A stretch of 64,000 nt of DNA from Parasphingopyxis sp. (GTDB taxonomy: Bacteria; Pseudomonadota; Alphaproteobacteria; Sphingomonadales; Sphingomonadaceae): positions 37,386 through 101,385 of the forward strand of contig NZ_JANQNS010000003.1 in the NCBI RefSeq assembly GCF_028279465.1, in the 5' to 3' direction. The position numbers and the translations under genes are program-made. Under the pieces are notes generated by a model that made no database searches, was not told the origin of the DNA, and saw only the letters and a list, made by a program, of their open reading frames with translations. This document shows, piece by piece, positions 8,855 through 17,040 of the stretch (position 1 is the stretch's first letter; every line of letters begins with the position of its first letter).

Positions 8855-9691
8855 ATGATCCTCGAAAATTTGTCGTCCCGCGTCCGCACCGGCGTCGCCG
8901 CGCTAGCGCTCGCTACCGCTACGGTCGCGGCGCCTGCGCCGGTTCATGCCAATGACCTGCTGGTTGCGCCGACCCGGGTCGTGCTCAACGGCTCGCGCGG
9001 TACGGAGGTCATCCTCAACAATATCGGGACCGAAGAAGCGACCTATCGGATTTCCCTGGAGCTGCGCCGTATGACGCCCGATGGCGGGCTAGAAGAGGTT
9101 GAAATACCTAACGAAATCGAAGAATCGGCGCTGGCCATGATCCGCTATGCGCCGCGCCGGGTCGTGCTGCCGCCTAACCAGCCCCAGGCGATCCGCATCG
9201 GCGTGCGCGCGCCCGAGGGTTTGGTCGATGGCGAATATCGCGTCCATATGCTGTTCCGCGCCATTCCGCGCCCGCGGCCGGCCGCGTCAGAGGCTGAATC
9301 GGCTGGCGAAGGTTTCCAGATCCGGCTGATTCCGGTCTATGGCGTCACAATTCCGATCATCGTGCGGCACGGCAACCTCACCGCTACCGCTGCGATTGCC
9401 AATCCCCGTATCGTCGAGGAAGACGGTGTACGCGCCGTGGCCTTCGATATGAGCCGGCAGGGCGAACGCTCGGTCTATGGCGAAGTCACCGTAACTCGCC
9501 CGGGTGTCGACGTGCCGATCGCGCGGGCGCGCGGCGTCGCCGTCTACCCCGAAATCACTGGACGGACCGTCATTCTGCCGGTTTCCGAGGAGTTTCAGGG
9601 CGCGCTCGCCGGTCCGGTGCGCATCCAGTATCGCGAACCGGATAGCAGCGGCGGCGGTCTGATCGCCGAAACCGAAGCGGTGCTGCGGTAA
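8855..9691 (+). CDS. Fimbrial periplasmic chaperone (PapD-like)
   Basis: A 278-residue periplasmic protein. After a signal peptide ending near APVHA, the first Ig-like domain shows VAPTRVVLNGSRGTEVILNN and then RYAPRRVVLPPNQPQAIRI and EYRVHMLF, the pattern of the F1-G1 region of pilus chaperones. Such chaperones fold pilin subunits by donor-strand complementation and hand them to the usher. The second domain is in the remaining 110 residues. It is followed 24 bp later by the usher gene on the same strand. Confidence 0.85.
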   Translation: MILENLSSRVRTGVAALALATATVAAPAPVHANDLLVAPTRVVLNGSRGTEVILNNIGTEEATYRISLELRRMTPDGGLEEVEIPNEIEESALAMIRYAPRRVVLPPNQPQAIRIGVRAPEGLVDGEYRVHMLFRAIPRPRPAASEAESAGEGFQIRLIPVYGVTIPIIVRHGNLTATAAIANPRIVEEDGVRAVAFDMSRQGERSVYGEVTVTRPGVDVPIARARGVAVYPEITGRTVILPVSEEFQGALAGPVRIQYREPDSSGGGLIAETEAVLR

Positions 9692-9715
9692 CGCGGCATC
9701 GGGGAGCGGGGCATC

Positions 9716-12394
9716 ATGCTTCGCTGGGGGCATCACGCAAAACTCTTCCTGACGGGCCTCGCCGCTCTGTTCGGGGCGGCGAGCGCATCCGCGCAGGCCG
9801 AATGGGAGGCGCATCCCGACGATTCCCTGCTGTTTGACGTCAGACTGGGCGAGTATCGGCTCGGAGACGGGGTTCGCGGCTATCAGACGCCGGGCAGCGT
9901 GTGCCTTGACCTGGCCGATACGATCGCGGCCCTCGATGCGCCCATCTCTATCGATGAAGATGCCAACCGCGCTCAGGGCTGGGCATTTAACGAAGAAAAT
10001 CAGATTGTTATCGATCGCCAACGGCAGCGTGTGCGGTTCGGTGAGAACTCCGAACGCCTGCCTTCCGGGATCGTGTTCGACACGCCCGAAGGCTGGTGCG
10101 TCGCGACCCAGGCGCTGGCCACCTGGCTTGGCGTCACGATGGAGGCCGATCTGCGCAATGCCGTGCTTTTGTTGAGTTCGGAGCAGCCTCTGCCGGTCGA
10201 ACGCGCGCTGCAGCGCCGCGCCCGCGCTGCCTCGCTGCGGCCGCGTCTCGAATTCGATCTTTCGGACCTACCCCAGGCCAATACGCCCTATCGCATGTGG
10301 CGGACGCCGGCGGTCGATGTCGTTGTTTCCATTGGCGGATTGCGTGATCGGCAGCGGGGCGACAACGGCTTCGAGCGGCGCTACGAGATTTACGCCGCCG
10401 GCGAGATACTGACCGCGTCTTTCGACGCCCGGCTCGCCTCGGATAATCGCGGAATCCCGCAATCGCTGCGCATGCGCGCGTTTCGCAGCTCGAACGAGCC
10501 CAATCTCTTGGGTCCGCTCGGCGCGACGCATTTCGCAATCGGCGATGTGTCGAGCCAGACCTCGCCGATTGCCGCCCAGCCGACGCCCGGCCGCGGGTTC
10601 GTCGTCACCAACCGGCCGCTGGATCGGCCGGATAGCTTCGATCGGCGCACTTTTCGTGGCGAATTGCCCGAAGGCTGGGAGGCCGAGCTGTACCGCAACG
10701 GTCAATTGCTGGCCTTTTCGCTAGATCGCGGCGATGGCCGCTATGAATTTATCGATGTCGAGCTGCGCTACGGCATCAACCGGTTCGAAATCGTGCTGTA
10801 TGGCCCGCAGGGGCAGATCCGGCGGGAAACCGAGGTCATCAATGTTGGCGCGGCGAGCATTCCGCCGCGGCAAACCTGGTATTGGGCCGGCGCGAGCCAG
10901 GACGATCGCGATCTGGTCAACCTCGATAGCGACAATTTGCGGCGCGGCGGCCATTGGCGGGCGGGTTTCGGCCTCGAACGCGGGCTCGATCCGCGCACAT
11001 CGCTGGCGTTTCAGCTCAACAATCTCGTCATCGCGGACGAGAGGGTGACGGTTCTCGAAGGATCGGTTCGCCGGGCGATTGGCCCGGCCTTGGTCGAAAT
11101 CACGGCAGCTTGGGCGGATAACGGGGGTTATGCCGCCCGTGCGCAATTATTGGGCCGGTTCGGCCGCGCCTATGTCAGTGCGGAATCGGTTATCGCCAGG
11201 GATTTCCAGACCGAACGCTACAGCATCGATACGACCGGCCGGCATACGCTGGCCGTCGACCATAGCTTGAATATCGGGCGCATCGTGATGCCGGTGCGCG
11301 TGCAGGCGAGCTATCAAACGCGCCGGAACGGGGCGGATCAGATCGACGTTGCGGCGCGGATTTCCGCCAATTTCCGTCGTTTCGCCCTAACCGGCGAGGT
11401 TGGTTACCGGCGTCAAGGCGTCGCCAATGATTTTGCCGATCTCATTGGCCCGCCGTCCGATACGAATGCTGGGATCCTGGCCAATGGCCGGATCGGGCGC
11501 GTCCGTTTGCGCGGGGAAGCGCGTTGGCGGCTCTCGCCGAACAGCCGTTTCGAAAGCGCATCGCTAACCGCGGACTGGGCGAGCGGCGAAAACAGCGCCT
11601 GGCGGGCCGAACTTGGCTATCAGGCGACGCTGAACCGCGTCCGGGCGAGTGTCGGCTATGTCCGGCGCTTCAATCGGTTCGCGCTGACGGCCTCCGCCGA
11701 AGCCGCGACCGACGGTTCGGTGGCGGCCGGGCTCAATCTTGCGTTCAGCATCGGTCCCAATCCGCGCGGCGGCATCCATATGACGGCGGACAAGCTTGCG
11801 AGCACCGGCCAAACGGTCGCTCGCGTCTTCCGCGATCTCAACAATGACGGCGTACGCCAGCCGAACGAGCCCTATGAAGAAGGCGTGCAGATTACGACCG
11901 GCCGCGCGCCTGCGAACGAGCCGACCGACGAGAATGGCACGGCCGTCGTCACTGGCCTCACACCCTATCGCCCGATTCTCGTAGGTATCGACACCTCCTC
12001 GCTCGCCGATCCGTTCGTTCAGCCGCGCGGGCCGGGCGTGGTCGTGACGCCCCGCCCCGGCGTTGCCGCGATGGTCGAACTGCCGCTGGTCAGTGCCGGC
12101 GAGATCGACGGCGTGCTGGTGCGCGCGGGGGGCGGGGCGCTGGAGGGCGTGGATCTCGAGCTCGTCGATATCGAGGGCCGGGTCGTGAAAACCATCCGCA
12201 CCGATTTCGACGGCTTCTTCGTCTTTGAAGGTGTGCCCTATGGCGAATATTCGATCCGCATGGCCGAACTCTCCGCCCAGGCCGTCGGCGCGCCCGCGGC
12301 ACTCGGCCGCCGCGCTTTCGTGACCGACGAGAGTGACAGCATAAGGCTAGGCACGATCGCGGTCGGCGGGAACGCGGCTGCCCTTTCTGAATAA
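9716..12394 (+). CDS. Outer-membrane usher-like protein with C-terminal carboxypeptidase-regulatory/SdrD-like domains
   Basis: An 892-residue secreted protein with a signal peptide ending near ASASAQA. The middle is a long run of alternating beta strands consistent with an outer-membrane barrel (for example RASVGYVRRFNRFALTASAEAA). Residues from about 700 contain FRDLNNDGVRQPNEPYEEGV, a calcium-site-like segment as in SdrD_B or carboxypeptidase-regulatory domains, and a second such domain near GVDLELVDIEGRVVKTIRTD. The gene follows the chaperone by 24 bp. It probably exports and assembles the DUF4402 subunits. It is divergent from classical FimD, so the usher call rests partly on context. Confidence 0.78.
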   Translation: MLRWGHHAKLFLTGLAALFGAASASAQAEWEAHPDDSLLFDVRLGEYRLGDGVRGYQTPGSVCLDLADTIAALDAPISIDEDANRAQGWAFNEENQIVIDRQRQRVRFGENSERLPSGIVFDTPEGWCVATQALATWLGVTMEADLRNAVLLLSSEQPLPVERALQRRARAASLRPRLEFDLSDLPQANTPYRMWRTPAVDVVVSIGGLRDRQRGDNGFERRYEIYAAGEILTASFDARLASDNRGIPQSLRMRAFRSSNEPNLLGPLGATHFAIGDVSSQTSPIAAQPTPGRGFVVTNRPLDRPDSFDRRTFRGELPEGWEAELYRNGQLLAFSLDRGDGRYEFIDVELRYGINRFEIVLYGPQGQIRRETEVINVGAASIPPRQTWYWAGASQDDRDLVNLDSDNLRRGGHWRAGFGLERGLDPRTSLAFQLNNLVIADERVTVLEGSVRRAIGPALVEITAAWADNGGYAARAQLLGRFGRAYVSAESVIARDFQTERYSIDTTGRHTLAVDHSLNIGRIVMPVRVQASYQTRRNGADQIDVAARISANFRRFALTGEVGYRRQGVANDFADLIGPPSDTNAGILANGRIGRVRLRGEARWRLSPNSRFESASLTADWASGENSAWRAELGYQATLNRVRASVGYVRRFNRFALTASAEAATDGSVAAGLNLAFSIGPNPRGGIHMTADKLASTGQTVARVFRDLNNDGVRQPNEPYEEGVQITTGRAPANEPTDENGTAVVTGLTPYRPILVGIDTSSLADPFVQPRGPGVVVTPRPGVAAMVELPLVSAGEIDGVLVRAGGGALEGVDLELVDIEGRVVKTIRTDFDGFFVFEGVPYGEYSIRMAELSAQAVGAPAALGRRAFVTDESDSIRLGTIAVGGNAAALSE

Positions 12395-12405
12395 GGGTTT
12401 TTGAT

Positions 12406-12539
12406 TGTCAGACTCGACCTAGCGGTCGAGCGCGGCACCGGCCCTCTCCCCCTCCCGGCCTCCCACAAGTGTACCCTGTGGGAGGCCGGGAGGGGGAGAG
12501 GGCCGGTGCCGCGCCAGAGGCGAAGCCGAAGGTCTGACA
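12406..12539. repeat. Palindromic intergenic element, copy 1
   Basis: This element lies between the usher and the convergent tRNA-Leu. Its ends are TGTCAGA (12406-12412) and TCTGACA (12533-12539). The central hairpin has 35-bp perfect arms, 12432-12466 with 12478-12512, around an 11-base loop containing GTAC. The left side module is a small hairpin, CTCGACC/GGTCGAG; the right module contains GGCGAAGCC. By loop sequence it is inverted relative to copies 2-5. There is no coding potential and no T-tract at its own ends. Confidence 0.9.
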
Positions 12540-12562
12540 AAAAGTCGCGCCGCGCGACTTTT
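12540..12562. terminator. Bidirectional terminator-like palindrome
   Basis: AAAAGTCGCG (12540-12549) pairs with CGCGACTTTT (12553-12562) around a three-base loop. It has A- and T-tracts on both sides and sits directly after palindromic element copy 1. It could end the usher transcript on the plus strand and the tRNA-Leu transcript on the minus strand. Confidence 0.7.
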
Positions 12563-12593
12563 CGCCACGCTAAAGCATTGAAATATGGGAAAA

Positions 12594-12680
12594 TGGTGCG
12601 GTCGAGAAGACTCGAACTTCCACGGGCGTTAGCCCACAACGACCTCAACGTTGCGCGTCTACCAGTTCCGCCACGACCGC
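12594..12680 (-). tRNA. tRNA-Leu (anticodon GAG)
   Basis: The minus strand folds as an 87-nt class II tRNA. The acceptor stem is GCGGTCG with CGACCGC, followed by discriminator A and an encoded CCA. The D-arm region is GGCGGAACTGGTAGACGC. The anticodon stem CAACG/CGTTG encloses TTGAGGT, giving anticodon GAG. The variable arm is long (GTGGGCTAACGCCCGT) and the T-arm is GAAGTTCGAGTCTTC. The class II variable arm and the anticodon both indicate leucine, decoding CUC/CUU. Confidence 0.96.
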
Positions 12681-12887
12681 ACATTTTCAAGTAGGCCGGA
12701 CCATCGCCCGGCATCTGGCAGGCGCGAGCCTCTAGCAAAGCGCGCGGATAGGCGCAATGCCCCAAAGGCACCGAATCCGGCGGCAATCGCGAATAATCGC
12801 GCCGCGTGCCGCATTAACGCTCTTTTCCGGTCGCTTTAACCATTTGTTTACCTGTTCGGTCGTGATTCCAGCGCGTAGCGCGCGGGC

Positions 12888-13118
12888 ATGGCTTTGCTTT
12901 CCGCTCTGTTTCTAACTGCGGGCGCGCAGGACCCCGGCGCGGTCGTTCAGGCGCGCGCCACCGCGCGCATCGTTCATGCTGAAACCATTGATTTCTCGCA
13001 GCTGGATGCATCGGCCCAGCAATGGCCGGCGCCGATCCGTCGCTTCGAACGTAGCGAGATTGACCCGGAGACCGGCCAAATGGTCCGCCGCGACTATCGG
13101 CTGATCGAATTTCGCTAG
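12888..13118 (+). CDS. Small secreted hypothetical protein
   Basis: A 76-residue open frame starting MALLSALFLTAGAQD, which looks like a short signal peptide, followed by a hydrophilic chain ending in TGQMVRRDYRLIEFR. No family is recognised. Upstream, CTTTAACCATTTG at about 12831 resembles a CtrA half-site (TTAACCAT). It is convergent with the phosphofructokinase gene, whose stop lies 8 bp beyond. Coding is supported by frame length and signal-like N-terminus only. Confidence 0.55.
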   Translation: MALLSALFLTAGAQDPGAVVQARATARIVHAETIDFSQLDASAQQWPAPIRRFERSEIDPETGQMVRRDYRLIEFR

Positions 13119-13126
13119 AGCAGACC

Positions 13127-14224
13127 TCAATAGAGGAACATCGGCATACCCTCGATGCGCGGGAATTTCGGGCGATACGCATCGCGATCATAGAGATTCG
13201 CGACGTCCACCGACTTCTGTTGTTCGAGGAGCGTCGCGATCGGGACATGGCAGTAATTGCCATCGGTCAGCGCAACCATCCGGCCGGCCCGGCCATCGCG
13301 CAGCAACTGAATCGCCAGGCCGCCAAAGGCGAATCCGACCATCCGGTCCATCGCGTCGGGTTCGCCGGAGCGCATCAGATAGGCAAGCTCCTGCACGACA
13401 GTACCGATTCCGGCTTCGGCTTCGACGATATGCGCAAGGCGCTGGCCGATGCCGCCGTCCGCGCGTTGCGAGGCGGATTTCGCCAGATCGGCATTTCCGC
13501 CTTCACCCAGAATGTGTGCGCCCTCGGATATCACACACATGGCGTAATTTTCACCGCTGCGCCGCCGGTCCTCGACCAGCAGCGGCACAAGCGTGGCGGG
13601 ATCGGCCGGGACTTCGGCGATTACCGTGCGCGCAACCTGCGCCAGAAAGCCTGAGAGGAGTGCGGTTTCGCCCGAACGCCTGCCGAACAGCTCGATAATG
13701 CCGATCCGCTCGTGGCTGCGGGTCGTCGTGCGCAAGGCGTTGATTGCGGCGACCGAGCGGGTGATGGCGGTCGAGAATCCGATGCAATAATCGGTGCCGT
13801 GAACGTCATTATCCATCGTCTTGGGGACGGAAATAACGTCTACGCCTCGCTCCGAAAGATGCGCGGAGAAGCGCAGCGTGCCGTCGCCGCCCAGCGTGAT
13901 CATCGCGTCGATACCGAGCCTGTCGAGCACGTGAAGGACATGGTCGGTTCGGTCGCCCTCGCTTTGTGTACGGGGGTCGGTGCGCGAGGTGTGCAAAATC
14001 GTGCCACCGACCCGATCGATGCCGCGCACCCGATCGCGATCCAGATTCCAGGTTTGCGCGGCTATGGTGGCAGGATCATCCGGATCGATCAGCAGGCAGC
14101 CTTTCCAGCCGCGCCGAAAACCGGTGACCCGCCAGCCCCGTTCGAGTGCACCGAGCGTGATCGCGCGAATACAGGCGTTCAAACCCGGCACATCGCCGCC
14201 GCCCGTCAATATCCCGATATGGAT
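13127..14224 (-). CDS. 6-phosphofructokinase (PfkA superfamily, GGDG/PKTMDND type)
   Basis: About 365 residues. It phosphorylates fructose 6-phosphate in glycolysis. Motifs are ILTGGGDVPGLNACIR at the N-terminus, ITLGGDGTLRFS, VPKTMDND with the catalytic Asp, and IGIIELFGRRSG. The Gly of GGDG is typical of ATP users, while the Lys of PKT is typical of PPi enzymes; this mixture occurs in group III ATP-PFKs. The GILTGGGD strand lies upstream of the first canonical start (TTG 14209). Reading back gives only ATC ATC CAT ATC, with GAGGAGG five bases before the ATC at 14224, so an unusual ATC start is proposed. Product confidence is high; start confidence is low. Confidence 0.85.
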   Translation of the reverse strand: MHIGILTGGGDVPGLNACIRAITLGALERGWRVTGFRRGWKGCLLIDPDDPATIAAQTWNLDRDRVRGIDRVGGTILHTSRTDPRTQSEGDRTDHVLHVLDRLGIDAMITLGGDGTLRFSAHLSERGVDVISVPKTMDNDVHGTDYCIGFSTAITRSVAAINALRTTTRSHERIGIIELFGRRSGETALLSGFLAQVARTVIAEVPADPATLVPLLVEDRRRSGENYAMCVISEGAHILGEGGNADLAKSASQRADGGIGQRLAHIVEAEAGIGTVVQELAYLMRSGEPDAMDRMVGFAFGGLAIQLLRDGRAGRMVALTDGNYCHVPIATLLEQQKSVDVANLYDRDAYRPKFPRIEGMPMFLY

Positions 14225-14290
14225 GATCGCCTCCTCGCTTCGTGCGGAGTGGGAAGCATAGGGCGGTTTTCGAGCGAGGGAAGAGAGTCG

Positions 14291-14509
14291 TTGGTCAGAA
14301 TTTTCCTGACGGAGAATCGCGGCACGGGGATTTGTTTATCAGAACAATGCTCTCGCAATGTCGCGGCACCGGCCCGCGCCCCCTCCCGGCCGCCCAATCA
14401 GGGTATACTCATGGGAGGCCGGGAGGGGGCGCGGGCCGGTGCCGCGAACTTCCGTCAGGAAGTTTCTGACCAAGAATCCGTCACGCCTGAGGCGAAGCCG
14501 AAGGTCTGG
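14291..14509. repeat. Palindromic intergenic element, copy 2 (composite)
   Basis: Between the zinc-ribbon gene and the phosphofructokinase gene. Perfect terminal repeats are TTGGTCAGAA (14291-14300) and TTCTGACCAA (14464-14473). The central hairpin spans 14361-14447, with arms of about 35 bp and the loop containing GGGTATACTC. The right side module is an AACTTCC/GGAAGTT hairpin. The left side holds two partial modules in tandem, each ending in CGCGGCAC. An extra module, GGCGAAGCCGAAGGTCTGG, follows to 14509. This looks like a nested or fused pair of elements. Confidence 0.85.
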
Positions 14510-14513
14510 CGAG

Positions 14514-15278
14514 TTACGCCCCTTCGAAGGGTATGAATTTGAGATTTAGCTCTTCGGCATTGCGCGGGATATCTATTTCGGCCGAGTTGAACTCTACCAT
14601 CTCGCGCGGCGGCAGCGTGCGCTGCGGTGCCTGGATCGTCCAGTCATATACCACCGCGCCCTGGGCGTTGCGCAGTTCGGCGCGGATATCCGGCACGCGC
14701 TGTTCCTCGTCGGTCATGTTCACGATCCGACCGGAAATCGACAGCAGTTCGTGTCCGCTGGCCAATGTGCGCCGTTCCGGACTGCGAACGAGCTGCACAT
14801 CGAGCGCGCCATCGCTCGCATTGCCGCCAATGCCGGCGATAAAGCCCGGCGGGCCGAACCAGGCGACCGCGCCGATCCCGGCGGCGAGCAGGAGAAACAG
14901 CCCAGCGGCGATGGCCGTCCACATCTTTGCGGGATTGCGGCGCGGCTTGAACGGGGGTTCGTGCGCGAACGGGTCGGTTTCGCCGCTTTCTCGAGGCACT
15001 TTGTCCGAATGCGGCTTTTCGACCGGCTCTTCGGCGACCGGCGGCTCCGGCGTGGGCGGTTCGGAAAATTCATGCTGGACGGGCGCAGGCGGGGCTGGCG
15101 GTTCAGGAGCAGGGGGCGTTTCAACGGTTGGCTCCGGCGCGGGCTCGGGCACGGTGCTCGGTCCTTCGGCGAACCAGCTATGCTTGCAATTGGCGCAGCG
15201 GACCTGCCGCCCGTCCACGCCGATCGCCGTATCGGGCACCAGATACCGGGTCGAGCAGGCGGGACAAACGAGGATCAT
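14514..15278 (-). CDS. MJ0042-type zinc-ribbon membrane protein with DUF3426-like C-terminus
   Basis: A 254-residue protein. The N-terminal zinc ribbon is MILVCPACSTRYLVPD with a second CxxC in VRCANCKHSW. A long Pro/Glu-rich linker runs from about residue 45 to 125, followed by one membrane helix (WTAIAAGLFLLLAAGIGAVAW). The C-terminal extracytoplasmic beta domain contains LLSISGRIVNMTDEEQRVPDI, as in DUF3426 proteins. It is divergent from ftsE with 116 bp between the starts. The family is common in proteobacteria but its role is not established. Confidence 0.85.
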   Translation of the reverse strand: MILVCPACSTRYLVPDTAIGVDGRQVRCANCKHSWFAEGPSTVPEPAPEPTVETPPAPEPPAPPAPVQHEFSEPPTPEPPVAEEPVEKPHSDKVPRESGETDPFAHEPPFKPRRNPAKMWTAIAAGLFLLLAAGIGAVAWFGPPGFIAGIGGNASDGALDVQLVRSPERRTLASGHELLSISGRIVNMTDEEQRVPDIRAELRNAQGAVVYDWTIQAPQRTLPPREMVEFNSAEIDIPRNAEELNLKFIPFEGA

Positions 15279-15394
15279 GCGCGAGGAACGCCAACTTGTT
15301 GCAAATCAAGCCGTGATCTACGCGGGCAGGGGGCCGGCTGGCAAGGTCGCCGCGATGTGTGTTGTGTGCTTTACGCCGGATAGCGCGCTGTGCC

Positions 15395-16141
15395 ATGGCT
15401 GCGCCGATGGCCACGACGATCGCCCAGTTCGAAAATGTCGGGCTGCGCTACGGAACGGGCGCAGAGACGCTTTCGGATATCAGTTTTTCGTTAGACGGCG
15501 GCGGCTTCTATTTTCTCACCGGACCGTCGGGCGCGGGAAAGACCTCGCTGCTCAAATTGCTCTATCTGGCGCTCCGGCCGAGCCGCGGGCTGATCCGGCT
15601 GTTTGACGAAGATGTCGTGACCCTGCCGCGCGACCGGCTGCCCGGTTTCCGGCGGCGGATCGGCGTCGTGTTTCAGGATTTCCGGCTCGTCCCGCATCTG
15701 TCGGCGTTCGACAATATCGCGCTGCCGCTGCGCGTGGCGGGTGTCGAGGAGACGGAGCTCGCAACGCCGGTCAACGAGATGCTCGCCTGGGTTGGCCTGT
15801 CGGACCGTGCGAGCGCGCGGCCGGCGACACTGTCGGGCGGCGAGCAACAGCGCGTCGCAATTGCGCGCGCGGTGATCGGGCGGCCGGAGATCCTGATCGC
15901 CGACGAGCCGACCGGTAATGTCGATCCCGAAATGGCGGCCCGGCTGCTTCATCTGTTCGATGCGCTGAACAAGCTGGGCACGACTCTGGTGGTCGCCACA
16001 CATGACATTCATCTGCTCAGTCGCGTGTCCGCGGCACAGATGATGCGGCTCGAGGGCGGGCGCCTCTCGGACCCGACGGGCGCGCTCAAAAATCCGCCGC
16101 GCGAACCGCGTGGCACGCGTTCCGGGAAATCGGCCAAGTGA
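15395..16141 (+). CDS. ftsE: Cell division ATP-binding protein FtsE
   Basis: The ABC ATPase partner of FtsX at the division septum, coupling cytoplasmic division to peptidoglycan hydrolase activation. Visible motifs are Walker [13 protein letters not shown]-loop [12 protein letters not shown], signature [14 protein letters not shown] and Walker [16 protein letters not shown] 15395 gives 248 residues; ATG 15407 is an alternative close to the usual N-terminus. The stop overlaps the ftsX start, so the two subunits are translationally coupled. It begins an operon with ftsX, ydcF-like and plsC. Confidence 0.95.
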   Translation: MAAPMATTIAQFENVGLRYGTGAETLSDISFSLDGGGFYFLTGPSGAGKTSLLKLLYLALRPSRGLIRLFDEDVVTLPRDRLPGFRRRIGVVFQDFRLVPHLSAFDNIALPLRVAGVEETELATPVNEMLAWVGLSDRASARPATLSGGEQQRVAIARAVIGRPEILIADEPTGNVDPEMAARLLHLFDALNKLGTTLVVATHDIHLLSRVSAAQMMRLEGGRLSDPTGALKNPPREPRGTRSGKSAK

Positions 16142-17031
16142 GCCTGCCCTTTGCCGCCAGTCCGGCCGAGCGCCGGCTGCTCACCGAGGGCCGCCTGTCG
16201 GGCCCGATGCCTTGGGTCATCGCGATCATGATGTTCCTGACGGTGCTTGCCGCGGCGGGCGGCCTCGCGCTCAATCATGCCGCCAGCAATGTAACCGGCA
16301 GCATCGCGCAACGGATCACGGTCCAGATCGTTGAAGCCAATCCAGACCTGCGGGAAGCACAAACCCGTGCGGCCATGGCGGCATTGGGCGATATGGAGGG
16401 TGTGACCGAAGTCGTGCGCGTGTCGGATGAGGAGATCGATGCTTTGATCGAGCCCTGGATCGGCGCGGCGGGGGACGAAGAGGGTATTCCTGTGCCCACG
16501 ATGATCGACGCGGCACTGACCGAGGCGGCGCATAACGATCTGGAGCGTATCGAGGCGGCGGTTGTCGATGCGGCGCCTGCAGCACGCGTCGACGATCATG
16601 CGCAGTTTCTCGCGCCACTGGCCGGCCTGATCGGATCGCTCACATGGCTCGCCTTTGCGCTCGTGCTGCTGACGGCAAGCGCCTTGGCGGCGTCGGTCAT
16701 TCTGGCCGTGCGCGCCGCACTCAACACACATCGCAGCACGATCGAAGTGTTGCATCTTATGGGCGCGACTGACGTGCAGATTGCGCGGCTGTTTCAGCGC
16801 CGGATCGCGCTCGATGCACTGTTTGGCGGCCTGGTCGGTTTTCTGGTCGCTGTGGTTGTGTTGCTGTTGCTGGGCCAGCGGATCGGGGCAGTGGGCTCGG
16901 AACTGCTCGGATCGGCGACCCTCCCGCTTTCGGCCTGGATCATTCTCGCCCTTTTGCCGCTGGCGGGCGCGGCCGTATCGACCCTCGTCGCGCGCTATAC
17001 CGTGATTGGCGTCCTCAAAAAGCTGTTATAA
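16138..17031 (+). CDS. ftsX: Cell division membrane protein FtsX
   Basis: A 297-residue membrane partner of FtsE. There is one N-terminal membrane helix (MPWVIAIMMFLTVLAAAGG), a large extracytoplasmic domain to about residue 155, then three helices in the C-terminal half with the FtsX/MacB-type segment STIEVLHLMGATDVQIARLFQ. The start is a GTG in the GTGA overlap with the ftsE stop. FtsX transmits the ATPase cycle to periplasmic amidase activators. Confidence 0.93.
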   Translation: MSLPFAASPAERRLLTEGRLSGPMPWVIAIMMFLTVLAAAGGLALNHAASNVTGSIAQRITVQIVEANPDLREAQTRAAMAALGDMEGVTEVVRVSDEEIDALIEPWIGAAGDEEGIPVPTMIDAALTEAAHNDLERIEAAVVDAAPAARVDDHAQFLAPLAGLIGSLTWLAFALVLLTASALAASVILAVRAALNTHRSTIEVLHLMGATDVQIARLFQRRIALDALFGGLVGFLVAVVVLLLLGQRIGAVGSELLGSATLPLSAWIILALLPLAGAAVSTLVARYTVIGVLKKLL

Positions 17032-17040
17032 GCCTGTTCC

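Noticed and set aside
12406..12539. Palindromic element as a simple Rho-independent terminator
   Set aside because: The hairpin lacks a T-tract, is far longer than a terminator, and has conserved outer modules and ends; in copy 3 it lies inside an operon.
12406..12539. Target-site duplication around copy 1
   Set aside because: Flanks of copy 1 and of the other copies show no convincing direct repeat beyond one or two bases.
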